The position numbers and the translations under genes are program-made. From NCBI RefSeq assembly GCF_025244925.1, contig NZ_CP104275.1, positions 186,001-250,000 of the forward strand: DNA of 64,000 nt, in the 5' to 3' direction. Shown here one piece after another: positions 54,742 to 63,673 of the stretch. The stretch comes from Arthrobacter zhaoxinii. Its GTDB lineage: Bacteria; Actinomycetota; Actinomycetes; Actinomycetales; Micrococcaceae. Numbering within the stretch: the first letter of the stretch is position 1; every line of letters begins with the position of its first letter. The notes under the pieces were generated by a model, which saw only the letters and a list, made by a program, of their open reading frames with translations, had not been told where the DNA came from and did no database searches.

Positions 54742-55509
54742 TCAGGAGGTAGCCTTCGCCACTGGGGTCTCGGCCACGCACAGGACGCCTGTGTTGCCGT
54801 CCTGGTCCGCGATCACGGTGAGCGACGGCGAACTGCTGTCATCCACGACGGTTCCCCCTGCGGCCACGGCAGCGTTGATTCGTTGCCCGGCCACCTCGGG
54901 CGCCACATAGACCTCGATGTGGAACCGCTGACTCTCGTGGTCGTTGGCGTCGCCGAACCACAGGTTCGGTATCCGCCCCGTGGGATCCCGGATCTCGTCG
55001 CTGGGCGACCCGTGGCCCTGGGCATCCGCGTTGCCGGTCAGCAGGGCGGCCCACACCGGGGCGATGGCCGCGGAGTGTGCCGTGTCGAGGCCGAGTTCAA
55101 GGACGCTGGCCGAGGCCGGGTCGGCGTCGATCTGGTGGTCCGCAGCGATTTCGGTAATCACTCGCGCGAGGTCAACATCCTGTTGGGTGACCCATTCGAC
55201 GACGTGTTCGGTGCCCTCGTTGTCACGGTAAATGGCGTCGGCGCTGACCAGTTTGAGGTCGATGTGCCCCTTGCCCATCGACTTGCCCATCGACACGCTC
55301 GGGTGGTGTCCGAGCGCAGTGCCCGCCTCACCTACCGCGGTGACAAACCGTGCTCCGGCGCCGAAGTCATCGACCAGATAGCGGGCGTGCAGTCCTTGGG
55401 CCAGCTTGCGCCAATCGGTCAGCTTGGCCTCTGCGATCGCCGCACCCGACAACATGTCTCTGTTCCGTGACTTGAAGTGTGAATCAGCTGCAACGTTCGA
55501 GCTCGTCAT
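54742..55509 (-). CDS. Pterin-4a-carbinolamine dehydratase-VOC fusion protein
   Basis: A 255-aa two-domain protein. Residues about 28-120 resemble pterin-4a-carbinolamine dehydratase: LTDWRKLAQGLHARYLVDDF, GHHPSVSM (His68-His69-Pro, the catalytic pair) and VVEWVTQQDVDLARVI, although a repeated GKSMGKG insert lies next to the His pair. Residues about 130-250 form a glyoxalase/VOC fold (VWAALLTGN, FHIEVYVAPEVAGQRINAAVAAGG). Metal ligands of the VOC part are not obvious. ATG at 55509. It converges with the LysR gene. Enzymatic role unproven. Confidence 0.85.
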   Translation of the reverse strand: MTSSNVAADSHFKSRNRDMLSGAAIAEAKLTDWRKLAQGLHARYLVDDFGAGARFVTAVGEAGTALGHHPSVSMGKSMGKGHIDLKLVSADAIYRDNEGTEHVVEWVTQQDVDLARVITEIAADHQIDADPASASVLELGLDTAHSAAIAPVWAALLTGNADAQGHGSPSDEIRDPTGRIPNLWFGDANDHESQRFHIEVYVAPEVAGQRINAAVAAGGTVVDDSSSPSLTVIADQDGNTGVLCVAETPVAKATS

Positions 55510-55695
55510 CTTTGAGTGCCTCCTCTACGTGTGCGAACAGTAAATCCGGTGTCGGAGGGCTCTACAAGGGAAATCAGCCCCGGAAACCGTGTCATTTACC
55601 GCCGTGGCTGGCAGCTATAAGTGGTTCCCGTCGGTTCGCCTCAGGGTGGGGGCGCCCACGCATGAATAGTTGTACCGTCATGGACCGGGGGCTGC

Positions 55696-57321
55696 TTAGA
55701 ACGGTGGTGCGGGTTCCGGCTCAGTTTCCTTCTGGTTTGCCCATCCTTGGTCCTTTCGCGGGTCCGATGCCGTGGCCGGTGGTCCCAGTTCCAGAAAGGG
55801 TTCTGTCCGGTAGATGCGCCCGGTCGGCGAGGTCCACTCAATGACTCCGGGGGTCGGTTGGCATGCTGTCCAGTAGCCGAGTGTCTTGAACCGGTGGTGT
55901 CGTCGGCAAAGGTGCTCCAGGTTTCCGTGGTCCGTGGGGCCGCCTTGTGCCCAGTCTGTGGTGTGGTCGATGTCCGCGTTCGCGGTGCTGACCCGGCAGC
56001 CGGGGAACCTGCAGGTTCCGTCCCTTGCGCGGAGCCAGCGTCTGAGGCCGGCCGGAACTTTCCGGCGCCGTCCTACTCCGAGGATTTCTCCGGTCTGCGG
56101 GTTTTGGGCGAGTCCGGTCCAACCGACGGCGTTCCGGGCCAGCCGGCGGGCAGCTTCGGCGCTGATGGGTCCGTAACCGTGCAGTTCGGCCGGCCGGTCG
56201 TCTGCGCCAAAGAGTGTCTCGGCGTTGATGAGGACCATGATCTCTGCCCGTGGCACGATGCTGCCGTCGTCACAACCGGTCCCGCCAGCACCGGCCTTCC
56301 CAGTCCCGCCGGCGCTTGCCTTCCCGGATGCACTGCCGCCGCCCATCACATGGCCACTGTCGATTTGTGTTGAGCGGAGGCCACCCATCAGCAGCTGGGC
56401 GAGGATGTCCGCACGCAGCTGGTCCGTGGTCCGGCTATCGCCGGCTACCTGTTCGCCACGTGCTGCGGTACTGAGGGTCGTGTAGATCTGCTGTGCTTCC
56501 GCGGCCCGCAGGTACGCGGACAGGCAGGACATGCCGTCCTCTTCCCGGTCCAGAGTGACTTTGCGCTGCTCGAACGCGGTCAGATGCCGTTTGCTGATGG
56601 TGTCCGGATACTTTTTCTCCCGCAGACGACGCGCCCGTGCGGAGAACTGGGACCGGGTCTGGCCCTCTGCTGCCTTCAGCAGGTCACTCTCTAATTCCGG
56701 TAATGCACCCGCTGGCACGTTTTGGCACTGGTCCAGCACGACCTGTGCGTGCTGGTAACTAAGCTGTCCTTCTTCCAATGCGGTCAGGGTAGCGGTATGC
56801 GAAGTGCAGAGACTGGTCGCTTCAGTGAGGAGCCGCTGACCGGTGACCTCCGGAATTTTCAGGATGGCCGCGCATTCGGAAGCTGCGAGGCTAAAGGCCA
56901 TCCCCGGTTCGATTCGTTCGGAAGGGGTATATCTGTCATCCCGGAAGAGCTCACCCATGCGGTTGACCAGGCGGGCTTCCAGGGCGTGCACCCAGGACAT
57001 CAAATGCGCGACCTGGGACAGGGCTTCGCCGACCGTTGCTCCGTCGAAGGCTTCAAGGTTCTGCAACGCCAATGTTCCGGTAAAACCGTCCGGATACCCC
57101 TCGGCAGGACTGCCGGATTGAGAGGCGTCGGAAGCAGCGGTCCCGGCGTCGGATGTGTCCGCGTCAGCAGTCTCAGCAGGATCAGCAGCCAGTTCAGCCC
57201 GGTATACCGACAGGGTGCAGGGCTTGCGGGACGCATCTGCTTCACCAGTCTGCCCTGTAGGCTGCTGGTCTTCGCTGCCTGGTTCTTCGGTTATCCGTCC
57301 GGTGTTCCCGAGCTGATCCAT
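55696..57321 (-). CDS. DUF222 / HNH endonuclease (13E12-type) protein
   Basis: A 541-aa protein of the actinobacterial DUF222-HNH family (the 13E12 repeat proteins of mycobacteria). The alpha-helical DUF222 part covers about residues 75-420 with LVNRMGELFRDDRYTPSER and ARRLREKKYPDTIS. The C-terminal HNH motif is CRFPGCRVSTANADIDHTTDW then GNLEHLCRRHHRFK, with the two Cys and the Asp-His-x-His residues intact. A Gly/Ala/Ser-rich insert (ASGKASAGGTGKAGAGGTG) interrupts the DUF222 part. Such genes often occur in several copies per genome and may be mobile; biological role not established. Confidence 0.9.
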   Translation of the reverse strand: MDQLGNTGRITEEPGSEDQQPTGQTGEADASRKPCTLSVYRAELAADPAETADADTSDAGTAASDASQSGSPAEGYPDGFTGTLALQNLEAFDGATVGEALSQVAHLMSWVHALEARLVNRMGELFRDDRYTPSERIEPGMAFSLAASECAAILKIPEVTGQRLLTEATSLCTSHTATLTALEEGQLSYQHAQVVLDQCQNVPAGALPELESDLLKAAEGQTRSQFSARARRLREKKYPDTISKRHLTAFEQRKVTLDREEDGMSCLSAYLRAAEAQQIYTTLSTAARGEQVAGDSRTTDQLRADILAQLLMGGLRSTQIDSGHVMGGGSASGKASAGGTGKAGAGGTGCDDGSIVPRAEIMVLINAETLFGADDRPAELHGYGPISAEAARRLARNAVGWTGLAQNPQTGEILGVGRRRKVPAGLRRWLRARDGTCRFPGCRVSTANADIDHTTDWAQGGPTDHGNLEHLCRRHHRFKTLGYWTACQPTPGVIEWTSPTGRIYRTEPFLELGPPATASDPRKDQGWANQKETEPEPAPPF

Positions 57322-57747
57322 ACCCTCAGGATTTCATCCGGCACTGACATTTCCGGCCCAAAAAGTGGCTCCAAATGGTGCCTTGGAGAACCTAAAATAC
57401 CTGTCTTTTAAGCGCGACTACCTGCCCATAAACGACAACTCCGGGAGGGCTCCCGGCGCATCCCAGATTAGGCTCCGCGCACTTATGAACTCACCCTTCG
57501 AAGGCGGTTTTGCACCTCGGCGAAGGTAACGCGGGCAGGAAAGGCAATGACAAAGGTAACGGCAACGGGGCCGCTGGGCCGACGCCGACCCGGCCGTGAT
57601 TCGGAACGCTGATCCGGAATCCTGCGATGTACGTCCGGGAGATTAGTGAACTGCTAACGTGAACGACCGGAGGCTTGCCGCTTGGCCGTGGACCAGGTGC
57701 TCGGCCACCAACCAGCCCTGGTAGGGACACGAACGAGAGGGGCCATC
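57322..57747. other. Intergenic region upstream of the tandem VbhA-like gene
   Basis: About 426 bp without a gene. Lower GC than the surroundings in its first 120 bp. No strong hairpin, promoter pair or repeat is visible; a 79-codon reverse frame (57491-57730) is Pro/Leu-rich and not convincing. Confidence 0.6.
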
Positions 57748-58227
57748 GTGACCGAAGAATTCGACATTGAGCAGCAGTGGCCGGAGTTGTTCGAGCAGTT
57801 CAACGCCGAGGATCGTCGCGCCGTGGTGCAGTCCCTTGCAGCGGCTTGGCACGAGGGCTGGGAGCCCAACCGCGAGGATATCGAGAACCTGACCGACAAG
57901 GTTCGGGGAGCGATCGACGGCGAGGAGTACAAGCGCCGCGTACGCCAGGCGGCCGAACGCTATCGCGCGGTGGCGGCCCCGGGAGAGGCAAGATCGAGCG
58001 GGGTGGCCGAAAAGTTCGACATTGAGCAGCAGTGGCCGGAGCTCTTCGAGCAGCTCGACGCCATTCATCGTCACGCTGTGGTGGAGTCCCTCGCGGCAGC
58101 TTGGCACGAGGGCTGGGAGCCCAACCGCGAGGACGTCGAGAACCTGTCCGACCGGGCCCGGGGCGCGATCGACGGCGAGGAGTACTTGCGCCGGGTGGAT
58201 GCCGCCGCAGAGCGCCGCCGTGAGTAA
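57748..58227 (+). CDS. Tandem VbhA-like antitoxin-fold protein (no Fic partner)
   Basis: A 159-aa protein made of two copies of a 63-residue module at about 5-67 and 90-152, near-identical in protein and DNA (255-bp period). Each reads FDIEQQWPELFEQ, AVV-SLAAAWHEGWEPNRED, then NL-D--RGAIDGEEY-RRV. The WHEGWEPNRED to GEEY pattern resembles the VbhA small antitoxin family that inhibits Fic toxins, where the key motif is SxxxEG. Here the Ser position is Ala (A32, A117) while Glu-Gly is kept. GTG at 57748 has GAGAGGGG upstream. No Fic protein lies in the window. Assignment is by motif resemblance only. Confidence 0.65.
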   Translation: MTEEFDIEQQWPELFEQFNAEDRRAVVQSLAAAWHEGWEPNREDIENLTDKVRGAIDGEEYKRRVRQAAERYRAVAAPGEARSSGVAEKFDIEQQWPELFEQLDAIHRHAVVESLAAAWHEGWEPNREDVENLSDRARGAIDGEEYLRRVDAAAERRRE

Positions 58228-58336
58228 TGGCGGCCCTATCTCCGTAGCAGCGGCCCTCTCTGCGTAGTAGCGATCTGCGACGGCGACAAGCCCGCAGACA
58301 GCATGGCCGGCAAGGACGACGTCGGCCGGTCGTTGA

Positions 58337-59257
58337 CTACCGCACGGTGGAAAGCCGTGCAATCCGTTGCCGGGCAGACCGTTCGCTGGGTCCCTGAGGC
58401 CCGAGTCCCAGCCGGATAACACCCAAAACAAGTTTCACGGGAAACTTCATCGGCAGCGGAACCGGACCGAGATGCGGAGCCCGCAAACCCAACAGCTCCC
58501 TATGCTTCGGCTCCAGGCTGGCCACTGCTCCGGCAAACAACACCCGGTAGCCGATCCGCTGGTTGCTCGGCAGAGGAGGGCGGCGAAGGAAGCCCAGTGC
58601 CTCCTGGACGTAGCCGCTGCTGCGCAGCTGGGCATCGTATCCGGCCATTTGCTTCCGCAGTTCGGCTTCGGAGCGCGGCGGATCGGGAATACCCATCAGC
58701 TCACCGGCCACCGCCCACTCCGCCACATAGGCATCAGCCCCGCCCGGAATCGGACCGCCGTAGCGCTGGTGCGAGGAAAGGAACGCATCAGTGAAGGCCA
58801 GATGCACCCAGCGGGCAATCTCGGGATCATTGGCCGAATACGGCTGCACCGCGCCGTCGGCGTCAACATAGGAGCCGTGCACGCGTTCGTGCAGCCGCAG
58901 CACCCAGTCGGAGCCCGCTTTGGCAGTGGCCGTGTCCCCGTAGGTGACGGTGAAGATCCACCGGATGGTTCCGGCGAGCCGGCCCAGCGGATCCGAGCGA
59001 TAGTCGGAGAAATCGTGCACCCCGGCCATGGCCCCGGGATGCAGCGCCTGCAGCAGCAGCGCCCGGATGCCGGCAATGATCGGCGTCATGGACCCGTGCA
59101 CCGCCCACACGGCGGACTCCGGACCGAAGTGGCCGACGTCGTCGCCCTTCGCCAGGTCGAGCTCCCACTGCGGAATCTCGGTGGCGTTGTTGCTGAACGT
59201 GCCGATCAGCTGGCGGCGCCAGGACGCGATCGACTGGGGAAGGGAAAAGACGCTCAT
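58337..59257 (-). CDS. MpaB-family oxygenase-like protein (DUF2236)
   Basis: A 306-aa protein of the DUF2236 family, which includes latex-clearing and MpaB' oxygenases that bind b-type haem. Conserved segments are GPESAVWAVHGSMTPIIAGIRALLLQALHPGAMAGV, read as SAVWAVHGSM and LLLQALHPGAMAGV (haem-ligand His region), DPLGRLAGTIRWIFTVTYGD and WVHLAFTDAFL. The substrate is unknown. ATG at 59257 directly follows GGGGAGG, an unusually close ribosome site. It lies downstream of the Jet genes on the same strand. Confidence 0.88.
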   Translation of the reverse strand: MSVFSLPQSIASWRRQLIGTFSNNATEIPQWELDLAKGDDVGHFGPESAVWAVHGSMTPIIAGIRALLLQALHPGAMAGVHDFSDYRSDPLGRLAGTIRWIFTVTYGDTATAKAGSDWVLRLHERVHGSYVDADGAVQPYSANDPEIARWVHLAFTDAFLSSHQRYGGPIPGGADAYVAEWAVAGELMGIPDPPRSEAELRKQMAGYDAQLRSSGYVQEALGFLRRPPLPSNQRIGYRVLFAGAVASLEPKHRELLGLRAPHLGPVPLPMKFPVKLVLGVIRLGLGPQGPSERSARQRIARLSTVR

Positions 59258-59360
59258 CCTCCCCAGTGTCCATCCGTCCGGACCGCTTGCCTAGTGCCCC
59301 GAGTGCCCCTTGTGACCGCTCGGTGTTCGGTACTGCCGGCCCGCAGGATACGGGCGCAGG

Positions 59361-59555
59361 CTACGGACGCGGGCCGTGATCAGGCCCTCCGTCACTCTGG
59401 TGCCGCCGGAAGACCATCACCGGGGCCGCTGCGAAGAACAGCAGCGCAGCGAGCCACAGAATGCCCGCGATGTTCCACAGCGGCCCTAACGTGGCAAGAA
59501 GAATGCAGGCAACGCCGGCTAGCATCACGGCGTTTACCGCGTACTTGTCTTTCAT
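59361..59555 (-). CDS. Small two-helix membrane protein
   Basis: A 64-aa protein with two hydrophobic helices (about residues 8-27 and 30-46) and a short polar tail (FRRHQSDGGPDHGPRP). The ATG at 59555 is preferred because AAAGG lies seven bases upstream; the ATG at 59570 would overlap that site. It begins 22 bp after the jetC stop on the same strand, so it may be the last gene of the Jet operon, in the position normally held by jetD. Family unknown. Confidence 0.65.
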   Translation of the reverse strand: MKDKYAVNAVMLAGVACILLATLGPLWNIAGILWLAALLFFAAAPVMVFRRHQSDGGPDHGPRP

Positions 59556-59576
59556 GTCATTACCTTTCATACACGC

Positions 59577-62500
59577 CTAGCGCAGCAGAATGTCCACCGA
59601 CCGGGAGTTGCCCATGACCCGCTCCATCACACCGGAACGGTTGGTGACGTCGTCGCGCAGGATTTCCGTGACCGAGCCCAGGAACCGGGAGAGGTCCACC
59701 TTGTCCTCCGGCGCAGCGAGCAGCAGCTGGAAGCCAAACTCGTGCAACGCGTTGATGGACGCCTCGGCAAAGGACAGGGACGACTTAACAAACGCCTCGT
59801 CCATCATCACGGTTCCGTACGTGCTGAAGCCCTGGGACACAATGCCCAGCTGGTAGGCCAGCGCGGAGGCCATGATGAACGCGGTGAACCGCTGGCCCTC
59901 GCCGCCGGACATCAGCGATGCCTGCAGGTTGGTGTAGGTGTGCCCGCTGGCAAGGCGGTGCGTGCAGGTGATGGTCACGTGCGAGCGGACATCGAGCACC
60001 TCGGCCCGCCACCGCTTCTCCTCGGGATCCTTCAGCCGGTCCACCAGGCCCTCGAGCGCGGCGTACCGGGCATCCATGTCCGCCTTATCCTGCCGCGAAC
60101 CCATCATCGGCAGCGCGTTCTTCAGTTCGGTGCGGAACTTGTGTGCGGCGTCGGGAACGGTGGTGGCCACCTCGATCTCCAGGTGGCTGCCCGCGGAGTA
60201 TTCCACCCGGCGCAGCACCGAGTTCAGCGGCAGCAGGCGCGAGGAGATGCTGCGGCGTTCCTCGTCGAGCAGCTGCAGCAGGTCGCTGAAACGCTCGTAG
60301 GTGCGGTTGTTGAAGTATTCGCGGAACTCGGCTTCGCGCTGCGGCAGGCCCTCGGAAATGATGTCCTCGAAGCGGTCCTCGTACGCGCCGGCAGACTCCA
60401 CCGACGTCCCGAAGTCCGAGCCCCACTTGTCGCTGAACGTCTCGAACGTGCGTTCCAGCTTCGCGCGGGTTTCGAGCAGGGTCTTTTCCAGCCGCCCCTG
60501 CTCGGTGATCAGCGACCGTTCCACCTCGCCGGCGGCCTCCTTCAGCCGGGCCGGGTCGGTCAGGTCCCCGAATGGGTCGAACAGTTCGGCCAGCGCGGAG
60601 CGCAGCCCCTCGGACAGCGACTCGGGTGCCTTCGCGGAGAGCGCGGTGTGGCGCTCGACGGCGGCGGCTTTGTCGGCGTCGAGCCTCGCGGCGTCGCCCT
60701 TGAGCACGCCGACCTTCTCGGTGGCTGCGGTGAGGTCCAGCTCGGCGGTGTCGAGCTCGAAGCGGATCTGCTCCAGGTCGGCGTTGGCATCCCGGGCGGA
60801 TTCCAGCCGGTCCGTGGCGACGGCGACGGCGGCCCGTGCGGCGTCGGCCGACAAGTCCTCCCAGGTGCGTTCATCCGCGGCGATGGCGCGCACGGCGGCC
60901 AGCCGGCGGACCAGCTCGTCCTGTTCGGAGGCGTGCTGCCGGGAGAGGTTGTCCGCCTCCTCGAAGACGCCGCGCAGGGCCAGCAGCTCGTTGCCGAGCG
61001 CCGCGACGGTGTCCTTGTTGTCAAAGCCCAGGACGTTGTCCGAGGCCTTGGTGTGCCGGTCATCCTTCTCGGTGGTGCTGCGGTTGCGCTTGACCGCACC
61101 GCCCAGGCTCACACCCTTGGCGACGTCGGCCAGCCCGGCCGGATCCTCGACGCAGACGAAGTCGTAGTGCGCGGTGATCTTCCGGGCCACCCAGCGGCCC
61201 ATCTCCGTGTCCCGGGTGATGAGCTTGGTAATCAGGTCATCGGGGCCGGGTTCGGTGGGGCCGTCCACGGGAACGGAGACGTCGATGCAGCGGACGTAGC
61301 CGTGCATGTCATTCTCGCTGAGGTAGCGGGTGACGGCGGCCATGTGCTCGCCGCGCACCAGCAGGGCGGTGGCGAGGGAGCGCAGGGTGCGTTCGGCGGC
61401 AGGGCGCCACTGGGCTTGCTCGTTGGGCAGGTCGATCAGTTCACCGGCGAACGGCATGTCCGCTTCGTCGATGCCGGTGGCGGCGCAGATCCGGGCCCGC
61501 TGGTCCAGGGAGTCCTGCCTGATGTTGGAGGTGCGGCGGCGGAACGAGCCGATCTCGTTTTCCAGCTTCGCGATCTGCCCCTTGAGGGACCACGCCTCGC
61601 CGTGCGCGTTGCTGCTGCGCTCGCGGGCGGCATCGAGCTCGGTGCCGAGCGACTTCACCAGCTCCGCGGCGCGGCTGCGGGCAGTGACCAATCCGGCGGG
61701 GGAGAAGTCGACGTCGATCCCCGCGGCGGCGAGCTCGTCCTTCGCGGCGTTTTCCACGGTTTCGCGGGAGCGCAGCTGCGCGGCGGCGGCGGCAAGTTCC
61801 CGTTCCAGGGTGGCGATGGCTCCGCCGCCCTCTTCGGTGTACCGGGTGCTGAGCGCGTCGCGCTGGTCCTTCAGTGTGGCGCGGCGGGTTTCGGCGGCGG
61901 AGAGTTCGGACCGTGCCGCTGTTGCTGCGGCTTCCAGCTTCTCTGCCGTGCGAGAGGCGCCTTCGAGGGCGAGACGCTGGCGGTAGGCGGGCAGGCCTTC
62001 CTTCGCGAGGGCGCGGTTGTGCGCCAGGGCGTCCGCGGCTTCGCGGTAGCGGGTGTGCAGCTCGGGGACGGACTGCAGGTGGTCGCGCTGCTGCCGGGCA
62101 CGTTCAAGCTGGCGGCGGATGCTGCGCAGATGGCTGAAGTCCTCCACGGCCTCTTCGGCGGCGGTCAGGGTGCGCGGGGTGTCCAGCACGTTGTTGCGGA
62201 AGAAGTCATTGACCGTGCCGCCCAGTCCCTTGCCCGTCTGCAGGATACGCAGCAGGTTGAAGGCCTTCTCGTCCTCCACCCCCAGGGCATGCCGGTAGCG
62301 TTCGGCGAACATCTTGTGCGAATCGAACACGGCCGCGCCGGGCAGCAGGGTTTCCAGGCTTCCCTTGGTGAAGCGGCCGCGCATGCCGGCCTGCAGGGCC
62401 TGAAGGTCCAGCGGGCGGTTGTGCACCAGGTAGTAGCGGCCCAGATTGTGCTCGGTGCCGGTGGCAGGGAGATCCATGACTACAGAGAGGCTGGTGATCT

Positions 62501-62888
62501 GGCCCAGACCGTTGTCGAACGTCAGGCAGACCGCGGACCAGGTGGCGCCCGGGCGCTGGTAGGCGGTGCCCGCGCCGTCGTCGGCCCCCTGGGTGCCCAG
62601 GCGTCCGCGCATGTAGGAGAACGCGTTGCGTTTTTCCTCGGCGTTGGTGCCGGAATTGTTCTGCGCGGCCTCGTTCATCCGGGGCCGGGCGTCCATGACC
62701 TGGAGCATGGCGTCGAAGATGGTGGATTTGCCGACGCCGGAATCGCCGGTGAGCAGCGTGCCGGCGCGGTCCACCTTGATGGTGTGCGCGCCGTCGAAGG
62801 TTCCCCAGTTGACGATCTGCACGGAGGCGAGCCGGTTCTGGCCGGGGTTGATCAGGTCTCCCATGGGGAGGGTGGTTTCGATGCTCAT
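59577..62888 (-). CDS. jetC: Wadjet/MksB SMC-like ATPase JetC
   Basis: SMC-type motor of the Wadjet (MksBEF) complex, which extrudes and destroys circular plasmids. The 1103-aa protein has Walker A GDSGVGKST at residues 48-56 near the start, long coiled-coil segments on either side of a central hinge-like region (about residues 400-640), and the signature SGGEGQ at 994-999 followed by Walker B VMMDEAF at about 1027-1033. The spacing of head halves around a coiled coil is the SMC plan. ATG at 62888 overlaps the jetB stop by four bases. The stop precedes a small membrane-protein gene. Confidence 0.95.
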   Translation of the reverse strand: MSIETTLPMGDLINPGQNRLASVQIVNWGTFDGAHTIKVDRAGTLLTGDSGVGKSTIFDAMLQVMDARPRMNEAAQNNSGTNAEEKRNAFSYMRGRLGTQGADDGAGTAYQRPGATWSAVCLTFDNGLGQITSLSVVMDLPATGTEHNLGRYYLVHNRPLDLQALQAGMRGRFTKGSLETLLPGAAVFDSHKMFAERYRHALGVEDEKAFNLLRILQTGKGLGGTVNDFFRNNVLDTPRTLTAAEEAVEDFSHLRSIRRQLERARQQRDHLQSVPELHTRYREAADALAHNRALAKEGLPAYRQRLALEGASRTAEKLEAAATAARSELSAAETRRATLKDQRDALSTRYTEEGGGAIATLERELAAAAAQLRSRETVENAAKDELAAAGIDVDFSPAGLVTARSRAAELVKSLGTELDAARERSSNAHGEAWSLKGQIAKLENEIGSFRRRTSNIRQDSLDQRARICAATGIDEADMPFAGELIDLPNEQAQWRPAAERTLRSLATALLVRGEHMAAVTRYLSENDMHGYVRCIDVSVPVDGPTEPGPDDLITKLITRDTEMGRWVARKITAHYDFVCVEDPAGLADVAKGVSLGGAVKRNRSTTEKDDRHTKASDNVLGFDNKDTVAALGNELLALRGVFEEADNLSRQHASEQDELVRRLAAVRAIAADERTWEDLSADAARAAVAVATDRLESARDANADLEQIRFELDTAELDLTAATEKVGVLKGDAARLDADKAAAVERHTALSAKAPESLSEGLRSALAELFDPFGDLTDPARLKEAAGEVERSLITEQGRLEKTLLETRAKLERTFETFSDKWGSDFGTSVESAGAYEDRFEDIISEGLPQREAEFREYFNNRTYERFSDLLQLLDEERRSISSRLLPLNSVLRRVEYSAGSHLEIEVATTVPDAAHKFRTELKNALPMMGSRQDKADMDARYAALEGLVDRLKDPEEKRWRAEVLDVRSHVTITCTHRLASGHTYTNLQASLMSGGEGQRFTAFIMASALAYQLGIVSQGFSTYGTVMMDEAFVKSSLSFAEASINALHEFGFQLLLAAPEDKVDLSRFLGSVTEILRDDVTNRSGVMERVMGNSRSVDILLR

Positions 62889-63673
62889 GCCGGCTCCTCG
62901 CCGTCGTTCTCTTCGTCAGCGGGGGTTCTGTCGTCGGGAGTGCCGTCCAGGTCCAGGGCGGGCGCGGCAGCTGTGTCGTCCCCCGCGTCGTCACCGCCGA
63001 GGGTCTGCATAAAGGTGATGATGTCGCCGATCTGGCTGTACGGCAGGGCCAGCGGCAGGGCGTTGGAAATGACCCAGACGTTGTCCAGCTCGGTGGGGAG
63101 CAGCAGGCGGCGGTCCTGCACGAGCTTGCGGATGGCGGCGTCGGCCAGGTCCTCCACGGACTTCGCGTCGCGCTGGCCCGGGTCCACGTAGCCTTCGAGC
63201 ACCTCGATGATGTCCTGCCGGGCGATGGTGGCCTCGTTTCCGGTGCCGGTGTGGCGGTCCAGGAGCAGCCGCATGCGCAGCAGCAGCAGGGTTTCCTCGC
63301 GGGTCATTTCGCGCTGGCGCTGCAGCGCGGAGGTGTGCGGTTCGGCCATTTCCACCGGGCGCAGCAGGGCGACCTTGCGGTCTTCGTCAATGACCAGGGT
63401 GAGGAACAGTTCGCTCAGCCGGACGCGCAGCTGCTCCTGGTTGTCCACCACGGTCTCGTACACGTTGTCCGAGGAGTTTGCGTCCAGGTACGGGCCGCGC
63501 AGCAACCGGATGAGGGCCTGCCGCAGCTTCAGCGGCAGGATGCCGGTGTCGCCGGGGAACAGTTCCGGGCCGTCGACCAAGAGATCGCGCGGGGCGTGCT
63601 CGGCGTGCTCTTCTTCCGGCTCCGGGTCGAATTCCTCCGGCGCTTCGGACAGTTCTGTGGCGGTCTCGCTCAT
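62885..63673 (-). CDS. jetB: Wadjet/MksE accessory protein JetB (DUF4194)
   Basis: KITE-type winged-helix subunit of the Wadjet complex, 262 aa, DUF4194. The acidic first 40 residues precede LKLRQALIRLLRGPYLDANSSD, read as LKLRQALIRLLRG and YLDANSS; then LSELFLTLVIDEDRKVALLR, REMTREETLLLLRMRLLLDRH and TELDNVWVISNALPLALP match the family. The C-terminal tail is acidic and disordered. Overlaps jetC and jetA by four bases each. Confidence 0.93.
   Translation of the reverse strand: MSETATELSEAPEEFDPEPEEEHAEHAPRDLLVDGPELFPGDTGILPLKLRQALIRLLRGPYLDANSSDNVYETVVDNQEQLRVRLSELFLTLVIDEDRKVALLRPVEMAEPHTSALQRQREMTREETLLLLRMRLLLDRHTGTGNEATIARQDIIEVLEGYVDPGQRDAKSVEDLADAAIRKLVQDRRLLLPTELDNVWVISNALPLALPYSQIGDIITFMQTLGGDDAGDDTAAAPALDLDGTPDDRTPADEENDGEEPA

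Noticed and set aside
57491..57730. A 79-codon reverse frame in the largest intergenic gap.
   Set aside because: Low-complexity Pro/Leu sequence without ribosome site; it also overlaps the upstream signals of the VbhA-like gene.
59742..63191. A 1149-codon open frame on the plus strand opposite jetC and jetB.
   Set aside because: Shadow frame of GC-rich third positions; composition is atypical and jetC and jetB have clear motifs on the minus strand.
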